A stretch of DNA of 25,000 nt from Owenia fusiformis (taxonomy: Eukaryota > Annelida > Polychaeta > Sabellida > Oweniidae), in contig CAIIXF020000298.1 in NCBI GenBank assembly GCA_903813345.2, positions 1 through 25,000 on the forward strand. The letters are read 5' to 3'. Shown here piece after piece: positions 19,222-25,000 of this stretch (its first letter is position 1; the number at the start of each line of letters is the position of its first letter). A program made the position numbers and the translations under genes. Below the pieces are notes generated by a model, which worked only from the letters and a program-made list of their open reading frames with translations, was not told the DNA's origin and did no database searches.

Positions 19222-19935
19222 GAGGACTATTATCCTACTGCTTCACTTCATGATTCTGCACCTAACACTCCACTTCATGATTCTGGACCTACCACTCCAC
19301 TAAATGATTCTGCACCTACCACTCCACTAAATGATTCTGCACCTAACACTCCACTTCATGATTCTGCACCTAACACTCCACTTCATGATTCTGCACCTAA
19401 CACTCCACTTTATGATTCTGCACCTAACACTCCACTCCACTATTCTAGACCTACCGCTCCACAACATGATTCTGTACCTACCACTCCACAACATGATTCT
19501 GCCGAACCACTTCATGATTCTGCACCTAACGCTCCACAACATGATTCTGTACCTACTGCTTTACTTCATGATTATGCATCTACCACTCTACTGAACGATT
19601 CTACACCTAAAGCTACACTTAACAATTCTGCACCTACTAAAGAATTCACAAATACAAATATATGGAACAGTACACCCGAACAGCTGTTCAGTAACAGTGG
19701 ACAATTATCAATAGAACATTTTGAAGAAATTGCCTGACATCAACATTTACCAGCATCAGTTCCTAATGTACAATCAACTTTATCTGAGGCCCGGATCAAA
19801 TACCCTGTACCAGAACAAATTAGGGATTGTACTAGATACATTTTCAATCGTGGATCCCGCAATATGGTTTGTATCTTACAATTGTTGATAGAGGAGTATG
19901 CATACAGATTACACGGGGCGTGTCATGAGTCATGA
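19222..19935 (+). pseudogene. Long open frame with Pro/Thr/His repeats, one internal stop
   Basis: The frame starts right after a TAA (19219-19221) and is open for 171 codons to a TGA at 19735. It then reopens in the same frame from 19738 for 65 codons to TGA at 19933. It has no early ATG, so it would be an exon or a read-in. First comes EDYYPTA, then fifteen units of the PLHDSAPNT type, then EFTNTNIWNSTPEQLFSNSG. After the stop come PVPEQIRDCTRYIFNRGSRN and MVCILQLLIEEYAYRLHG. The last part may be a small helical domain, with vague resemblance to BEN domains that I do not rely on. The internal TGA could be a decayed CGA. It follows the 18803-19211 relic directly but in another frame. Confidence 0.4.
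19243..19641 (+). repeat. 27-bp coding-type minisatellite, 15 units
   Basis: The unit CCACTTCATGATTCTGCACC TAACACT (27 bp, nine codons) repeats 15 times with variation at the second, third and eighth codons. Unit 10 is six bases short, which keeps the frame. The unit is stop-free in two plus frames and one minus frame, so openness alone is weak evidence of coding. Confidence 0.9.
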
Positions 19936-20255
19936 CAGTACCTTACAAAAGACCAAGCTTCTTCTGCAACAAAATAAATCTCCATAGAGTTCTTCAACAG
20001 TTGTTAATTGACATTGGTATGTAAGCCTACTTTTCTTATGGATCTAACCATATAAATATTTTAAATAAATATATGGATTTTTAGATAAAATACTAAATAC
20101 TAGCTGTAGTCATGATCAAATACAGTGTACCAGCCTAGCAAACATTTGCCTCATTTATCGCATAGGTTAAACAAAATTTCACATTGCCAAAATGAATCCA
20201 TTATTACATACCTGTTCATGTACCATGATCCATTAAGCCTATCTTTTGTCACAGT
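19936..20255. other. Non-coding stretch
   Basis: AT-rich, with no supported feature. Confidence 0.4.
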
Positions 20256-20585
20256 TTAAGGTGTCTGGAAGAAGCTGTTGCATTTCTCGTTAACTTTAGA
20301 CAGGTAGAATTCAAATGACTCCACACACTCACTTGCTGCCATGATAGGACTTTTATTTGTTTCTCTAGGTTTTACTAAGAAGCTGTTGTATTTCTCTTTG
20401 ACTTTAGATAGGTAGAACTCAAATGACTCCACACACTCACTTGCTGCCATGATAGGACTTTTATTTGTTTCTCTAGGATCTACTCCTTTATGGGTTTTGT
20501 CGTATTCATTAAATATTTGTTCAACATATTTTTGTCCATTTTCCGTCAATTGTTTGGTGTTTGTCACAAGAATGATTTTCTGCAT
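20256..20585 (-). CDS. Hypothetical protein with an in-frame internal duplication
   Basis: This 109-codon minus-strand frame starts MQKIILVTNTKQLTENGQKY, continues VEQIFNEYDKTHKGVD, then has two copies of PRETNKSPIMAASECVESFE plus a FYLSKV-EK-NSF tail, ending QTP. The duplication is 108 bp (36 codons). Differences between copies include about three synonymous changes (GAG/GAA, CTA/CTG, GTC/GTT) beside three replacements. An in-frame TGA lies 9 bases before the ATG. However, CTCATGCAG could also be a splice acceptor, in which case the true start is elsewhere. There is no signal peptide, no membrane segment and no recognised family. The helical, Lys/Glu-rich composition is protein-like, and this is one of the few uninterrupted frames in the window. 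Confidence 0.45.
   Translation of the reverse strand: MQKIILVTNTKQLTENGQKYVEQIFNEYDKTHKGVDPRETNKSPIMAASECVESFEFYLSKVKEKYNSFLVKPRETNKSPIMAASECVESFEFYLSKVNEKCNSFFQTP
20269..20477 (-). repeat. 108-bp tandem duplication inside the minus-strand ORF
   Basis: AAGAAGCTGTTG at 20269 recurs at 20377, and the sequences stay aligned to TTTCTCTAGG at about 20477. The offset of 108 bp keeps the reading frame. Confidence 0.9.
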
Positions 20586-20750
20586 GAGTATTCATGACAA
20601 AGAAAACCATGTGGGAATGTTCGCAAATGTGAATACAAACAGTGACAATCTTGAAGCAAAAGTGTCCAAAGGTTGGACAAAAATAAATTTAAAAATAAAA
20701 AGATATCAAAATTAAATCGCCAACACACAATTTGATTGAAAGTGCAATAT

Positions 20751-21084
20751 GAGCTGCACAAAACGTTCGATTCAGAGCTTCATGCAGGAGTTGGAGGATA
20801 TAATCCTTTAGACTGGAACCTCTTGAATGAAAATTCATAGAGCCTGCTTTCAATGGAAAATTTCCTCAAATCAGGCAAGAGTCCAACATTAAGTTGTATT
20901 TAGAATGGTTACAAATCATGGCAAGTGTGCCACTGGGGCGACCTGAACACACAATACCTGCTCATATACCAGCAATTCACAAGACAGTAGCCACTTTCCA
21001 AAAATGCTCACAAATAAAAAGGGATCATTAAGTAATGAAGACTTGAGGAAATGGAAGAATTTGGCTGAAGATGATTTGCCATAA
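20751..21084 (+). pseudogene. Frameshifted coding relic, unassigned
   Basis: Three successive frames give one protein-like text. The first, from 20751 (ELHKTFDSELHAGVGGYNPL, DWNLLNEN), stops at 20838. The second, 20831-21028, includes FNGKFPQIRQESNIKLYLEW, LQIMASVPLGRPEHTIPAHI and PAIHKTVATFQKC, with TAA at 21029. The third includes GSLSNEDLRKWKNLAEDDLP with TAA at 21082. Proline spacing and Trp content argue against chance. No family is recognised. At least two frameshifts mark it as a pseudogene. Confidence 0.4.
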
Positions 21085-21138
21085 CTAATTATAATAATTA
21101 CAAAAATCAAAAGAGAATATATACAGAATAACCTCAGT

Positions 21139-21450
21139 ATGATTATGTCAATATTATTATTGATTCATAATAAAATGGCACCTTCACATATTTACAAACT
21201 TTGGAAGTTGATCATAGACTTAATAGGGCCTCTGAAGCAATGGTCTCATGGAATGAGAAAGAGATTCTGGATGACTAAACCCTCTCATTGGGACAGAGTT
21301 CTGTTGGCGGCATTTTGCTTCATTAGTGGAGCAGATCCCCAAATTGTGACAGAATTCTTTGAAGACAAAGAATGTGAGAGATCTGTTGCTGTATGCGTGG
21401 AATGTATCGTTCAAGAGATACGAATATTTAGATGGAACTATAAAACATAG
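21139..21450 (+). pseudogene. Hypothetical ORF, unassigned
   Basis: A 103-codon frame. The first dozen codons look like AT-rich sequence, and the protein-like part starts near the Met at 21175: KLWKLIIDLIGPLKQWSHGM, KPSHWDRVLLAAFCFISGAD, PQIVTEFFEDKECERSVAVC. The tryptophans and the WDRVLLAAF helix suggest a genuine domain, perhaps from a mobile element. No motif is decisive. It lies 55 bp after the frameshifted relic and 120 bp before the 132-bp array. Confidence 0.35.
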
Positions 21451-21570
21451 GTGTCAATAGATACAATCAAAATAAAATAATTAATCAATTAATGCACCAT
21501 TAATCAAACATGCTTCTCAATTATAAATATTTTTCAGATGATTTGGAAATCTACGAGTTATACGATACAA

Positions 21571-22331
21571 GTCATGTCGCATGTGTGCAGGACGTGATGT
21601 TTCTGCAGTGAATACATGTATTACATCAACTGTGAGCAACAGTCGATCTGTTCAGACGTAGATGAAATACTGAGATGAGGTGTAGTTGGGGGTATCCTTA
21701 TAGTCATGTCGCATGTGTGGGGGACGTGATGTTTCTGCAGTGAATACATGTATTACATCAACTGTGAGCAACAGTCGATCTGTTCAGACGTAGATGAAAT
21801 ACTGAGATGAGGTGTAGTTGGGGGTATCCTTATAGTCATGTCGCATGTGTGGGGGACGTGATGTTTCTGCAGTGAATACATGCATTACATCAACTGTGAG
21901 CAACAGTCGATCTGTTCAGACGTAGATGAAATACTGAGATGAGGTGTAGTTGGGGGTATCCTTATAGTCATGTCGCATGTGTGGGGGACGTGATGTTTCT
22001 GCAGTGAATACATGTATTACATCAACTGTGAGCAACAGTCGATCTGTTCAGATGTAGATGAAATACTGAGATGAGGTGTAGTTGGGGGTATCCTTATAGT
22101 CATGTCGCATGTGTGGGGGACGTGATGTTTCTGCAGTGAATACATGCATTACATCAACTGTGAGCAACAGTCGATCTGTTCAGACGTAGATGAAATACTG
22201 AGATGAGGTGTAGTAGGGGGTAACTGCGCCCCGGGTTTGACCTCCAGCGCCGTGCCTGGGTCTGGAGAGGTCACTGGAGTGTATATGATCCCTCTGGTGG
22301 TAGTTGGGGTGGTCATATTCATAAGATTGAT
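21571..22331. repeat. 132-bp tandem array (five units) plus unique tail
   Basis: GTCATGTCGCATG occurs at 21571, 21703, 21835, 21967 and 22099, an exact 132-bp period. Units are nearly identical, with isolated changes such as ATGTATTAC/ATGCATTAC. The last unit runs into the same GC-rich tail as the single-unit copy at 6402-6634 (TTTGACCTCCAGCGCCGTGC and onward). The array therefore grew from an element that normally has one unit. 132 bp is 44 codons, but every minus frame I translated has a stop per unit, so it does not encode a long repeat protein. Confidence 0.95.
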
Positions 22332-22340
22332 GAGATACAA
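22149..22340 (-). pseudogene. Minus-strand ORF in the 132-bp-unit element (copy 2)
   Basis: 63 codons, starting MYLINLMNMTTPTTTRG and ending in SQLM then TAA. It spans the tail and part of the last repeat unit. It aligns without gaps to 6452-6625. Only the first three codons lie outside the shared element. See the finding on its conservation. Confidence 0.35.
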
Positions 22341-22532
22341 ACAAATTTCAAAATGATCTATGTATACGACTGATAATATTGAAATGTATCTTTTTGGAAT
22401 TTTTTTAAAAGTTTAAATCACAATGTTTTATTGCACTAACCTTTATTGTAGTGGTTTTTCTTTCTTTACCAGCTTCTTGCTTGTAGCCTGGCTTAATCTG
22501 CAATTCTTTGTTCATTTTTTATTCTTTTCACA

Positions 22533-22562
22533 ATGAGGCAAAAGCATGAGGAGAAAAGAAAG
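22533..22562 (+). CDS. Candidate penultimate coding exon (charged helix)
   Basis: The reading frame ATGAGGCAAAAGCATGAGGA ... AAG encodes MRQKHEEKRK and ends at a donor-like GTTAGT (from 22563). The frame is in phase with the exon at 22882-22947 across a 319-bp GT-AG intron. The ATG could be an internal Met; no clear acceptor precedes it (TTTTCACA). Confidence 0.3.
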
Positions 22563-22881
22563 GTTAGTTATGTCAAAACAGTTACATTTCAATACTGCAA
22601 AACTAGTAGTTACTTCAACAATTATTTACAGTATTGTACCCAAGTACCATAATTTATAGAGTTTAATTTATAATTTATTCTCCTGAATAAACTATAGGGA
22701 ACCTTGCAGGAAAAAGTATGTACTGTAGTGTATCTAGTAAAACAGAGATAGAGCTTTTAATTTTGAAATATTGTGAGAACTTTTAACAAAATCATTCAGA
22801 ATATCTTAATGAAATGGAACTAGACTTCTTAAGTAGACAAACTCTACATGAATCAATATTCAATCTAACTTTACTATCCAG

Positions 22882-22947
22882 ATGTTTCAAGAGGCACGGA
22901 AACTGGCCCAAGAGCAGAAACTAGAAATCAAAGAAAGAGTCGAATAA
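22882..22947 (+). CDS. Candidate terminal exon (coiled coil)
   Basis: The acceptor TTTACTATCCAG ends at 22881. The frame reads MFQEARKLAQEQKLEIKERV, then E and a TAA at 22945-22947. Joined to the preceding candidate exon, the charged residues keep a helical, coiled-coil-like pattern across the junction. This is the best candidate for a remnant or true 3' end of a cellular gene here, but it is only about 31 residues and no family is recognised. Confidence 0.4.
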   Translation: MFQEARKLAQEQKLEIKERVE

Positions 22948-24035
22948 ATATATTGAACTCTGGGATTAGCTTTTAAAGACTTTGCACCCAACTGAAAAAA
23001 AAATCTTGGAAGATCACTTTGCATGGTATTATAATCACGTTTTATGACACTTGAATAAATGAATAAGTAAATGAATGAATAAACAATATTCTGTTTGCTA
23101 CCTGAATATGTAAACATTTTGCAATCAATATTATGATCATGATGAATAGGATGGATTGACCAGGTTTTTGTTCTACTTTACCACAGAGGACCATACAACT
23201 GTAAAATATCTATGAGCAAGTTACCAACAACTTTTAATGTTACTGAATACAGGCTTCCTTCTTATGGTTATTACTTTGAATTCAAAAAAATAAGCAATCA
23301 AATGACTATTGCAACAGTTTATGTGTATTTTAATTTGTTTTGTAGGTTGGCTATCACATGTGTGGCCTCTTATATTTTTTATATTACATATATATATTTT
23401 ATATTCTCTACCATAATATTTTCGAAAATATTAACTCCCTAAATTACATAAGGCCACAGCTTTACAGGACATTATACCTAACCACCTTAAATACACAAAA
23501 GGTAGGTGTTGTACATATGTTTTTATTTTTCATAAATTATAACAATATGGTCATTTGATTGCTAACTTTTGAATTCATAGTACTAATTAGAAATTTAAGA
23601 GTTCTTTGACTGCAATAAGAGAACAAGTTTTGGTTAATCAAATTGAAACAGTCTATGAACATTGTGACCAAAAAACATTACCGACTAATTTAAAAATAAC
23701 TTCCTCAAATATCAATATGAATATGATAGAAGTGTTAATAAATTTTGAGCGATATATTGCTTGATATGCATTTATAGATTAGGAATTGAGTCTGCTTCCC
23801 ATTCTTATCACTTAAAAAATAATTTTAGTCATTTCCACTGAGATAATCACAGAGTTCTTTCTCTGCATTTAATATACGGTGCTCGGAAGTCCTTTAGACC
23901 ATAATCGTCCTAAAACTCACATGTGTGCTTATTATAAATGTATGCTTATTCAGGAATATGGTGATTGCAATTTGTTTTTATATAGCATTATAACCTTATA
24001 AATATATAAATATTTAAAAGTACTATAAACTTGTA
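22948..24035. other. Non-coding AT-rich stretch
   Basis: It includes a degenerate tetranucleotide tract (AATG/AATA) at 23053-23084 and very AT-rich sequence around 23370-23425. Frames of 66-76 codons are hydrophobic AT-type translations without motifs. Confidence 0.45.
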
Positions 24036-24235
24036 CTTAAGTGTGATGTAGCACTTAAATTTACAGAAATGGGATCAGGCAGTAATGTCTAAAGTTCTTA
24101 ACATTAGGCTATTCCCCTCAAGCGATGGGCTGCCTAAGTGTGATGTAGCACTTGGATATACAGAAATGGGATCAGGCAGTAAAGATTACAAACATGTCTA
24201 TAGTTCTAAACATTAGGCTATTCCCCTCAAGCGGT
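24036..24235 (+). repeat. ~100-bp tandem duplication
   Basis: Unit 1 (24036-24132) and unit 2 (24133-24235) share TAAGTGTGATGTAGCACTT, TACAGAAATGGGATCAGGCA and ATTAGGCTATTCCCCTCAAG. Unit 2 has a short insertion after GGCAGTAA. In one frame unit 2 encodes DVALGYTEMGSGSKDYKHV, which looks protein-like, but the frame closes soon after. Confidence 0.85.
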
Positions 24236-24487
24236 TGACAACTGATTCCACTAGATATGGTCTTGTAGGTAAGTACATAAATACTGTGCATATATGTAAC
24301 CTAAAACAGCACAATATATGATGACATTATCAAATGACATCCTATCAAATTCAATTATTGGAGATACACTTATTTTGACGCTACTAAATTTGACGGATTT
24401 GCTAAATTTCAAATGTTGGCGACTGTTTAATTTGGCGGATTCAGGACTTAAGTTTAATTTTTGTAGATGTTTATGTCATAAGGACAG

Positions 24488-25000
24488 ATGTTTCCAAAGA
24501 TATTTTTGGGTTTGTGTAAAAAACTGGATGACCAGGTACTTAACATTCATAGCAGGGTTAGGAATTATCTATCACATCTATTAGACTGTCATAGACTACC
24601 ATCTATCACATCAGATGATATGTGCAAAGTGCACATGATGAAAATGGTATATATGATCTGTCAGTTTTAAATAGTGGTCGAAATCTAGTCAAAGAGGAGC
24701 GACTTTTCTGGCAAAGAAATGGCCTAGTCCACCAATTGAATATTGAACAATCTTGTCATTATTCAGTTGGACATTTCTGTGTCTTCCTCATTTCATTGAT
24801 TCAGAATCAGATGGAGAGCCAGATAGTGAACGTAGGATGTAGAATTGTAAATGAACAAGAATGTTGCTCAATATGCAGTAGGACGAGTGATGATCAAGAA
24901 TGGGCTGGGTGCGACAGAGCTGAGTGCCATCTATGGTACCACAGTAGATGCATCGAATTCGAGGAAATGATGCTTAAGGAGAGCATGGTTTGTAGGTGTA
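24488..25000 (+). pseudogene. PHD-finger protein segment, frameshifted, runs off the right edge
   Basis: In the frame open from 24619 to the window end, CSICSRTSDDQEWAGCDRAE, then CHLWYHSRC and later VCRC, give the Cys4-His-Cys3 order of a PHD zinc finger, with the last cysteine pair at the edge. PHD fingers usually bind histone tails. Upstream in the same frame are NLVKEERLFWQRNGLVHQLN, then an unconvincing hydrophobic piece. A neighbouring frame there gives DSESDGEPDSERRM, the sort of acidic linker expected before a PHD. A further frame at 24488-24640 gives HSRVRNYLSHLLDCHRLPSI. At least two frameshifts are implied, so this is probably a pseudogene or mobile-element relic, unless introns explain them. 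Confidence 0.6.

Noticed and set aside
19327-19594. Overlapping ORFs on both strands in the 27-bp minisatellite (repeating MILHLTLHF-like and MKWSVRCRI-like products)
   Set aside because: They are by-products of a 27-bp unit that lacks stops in several frames. Only the frame continuous with flanking protein-like sequence (19222-19935) is worth keeping.
21571-22140. 132-bp direct repeats as a CRISPR-like array or a repeat protein gene
   Set aside because: There are no unique spacers, the whole unit is repeated, the host is eukaryotic, and each minus frame I translated has a stop per unit.
23212-23558. Two overlapping plus-strand ORFs with hydrophobic stretches that could look like membrane segments
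   Set aside because: Composition is what TATA-rich DNA gives in any frame (Tyr, Ile, Phe, Leu), with no motif or splice support.

Overview
This is AT-rich, intron-style eukaryotic DNA. The transposon families suggest an invertebrate animal, possibly marine, but the sequence does not fix the species. No intact cellular gene, rRNA or tRNA gene, CRISPR array or bacterial-type operon is visible. The longest open frames are short, and the recognisable protein-like segments are broken exons and frameshifted relics. The window reads as a transposon graveyard with several local duplications. All family names come from motif recognition by eye, without a database search.

Layout. 0-2.3 kb: a dispersed short repeat (333-425), an exon-like basic segment (988-1100), and a 797-bp non-autonomous element with perfect 40-bp terminal inverted repeats (1460-2256) that holds a second perfect 22-bp inverted repeat. 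2.3-2.8 kb: a pogo/Tigger-like (DDE_1) transposase remnant. 3.07-4.07 kb: three copies of a complex repeat, two carrying an identical-length 25-codon ORF. 4.4-5.4 kb: a decayed hAT (ZBED-like) transposase. 5.5-6.1 kb: a 302-bp tandem duplication carrying a PIF/Harbinger transposase fragment. 6.4-6.63 kb: a single-unit copy of an element that reappears at 21.57-22.33 kb with its 132-bp unit expanded to five copies. 6.95-7.1 kb: an exon-like segment resembling the end of a tyrosine recombinase.

7.1-16.4 kb is mostly featureless, with a second copy of the dispersed repeat, a few possible exons and one possible mariner-type terminal repeat. 16.4-21.5 kb is dense in coding relics: a possible recombinase core, the C-terminal part of a Harbinger transposase, an Arg/Glu-rich coiled-coil stretch, a relic with the order IDGA / RxDxVF / KRGKG, a 27-bp minisatellite inside a long open frame, a minus-strand ORF with an in-frame 108-bp duplication, and two unassigned ORFs. 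After the 132-bp array come a possible two-exon coiled-coil gene end (22533-22947), a ~100-bp tandem duplication (24036-24235), and a PHD-finger coding segment that runs off the right edge.

Nothing shows these genes acting together as one system. The simplest reading is nested, unrelated mobile elements. The most worthwhile targets are the 18.8-19.9 kb relic, the 132-bp expansion element and the 797-bp inverted-repeat element.
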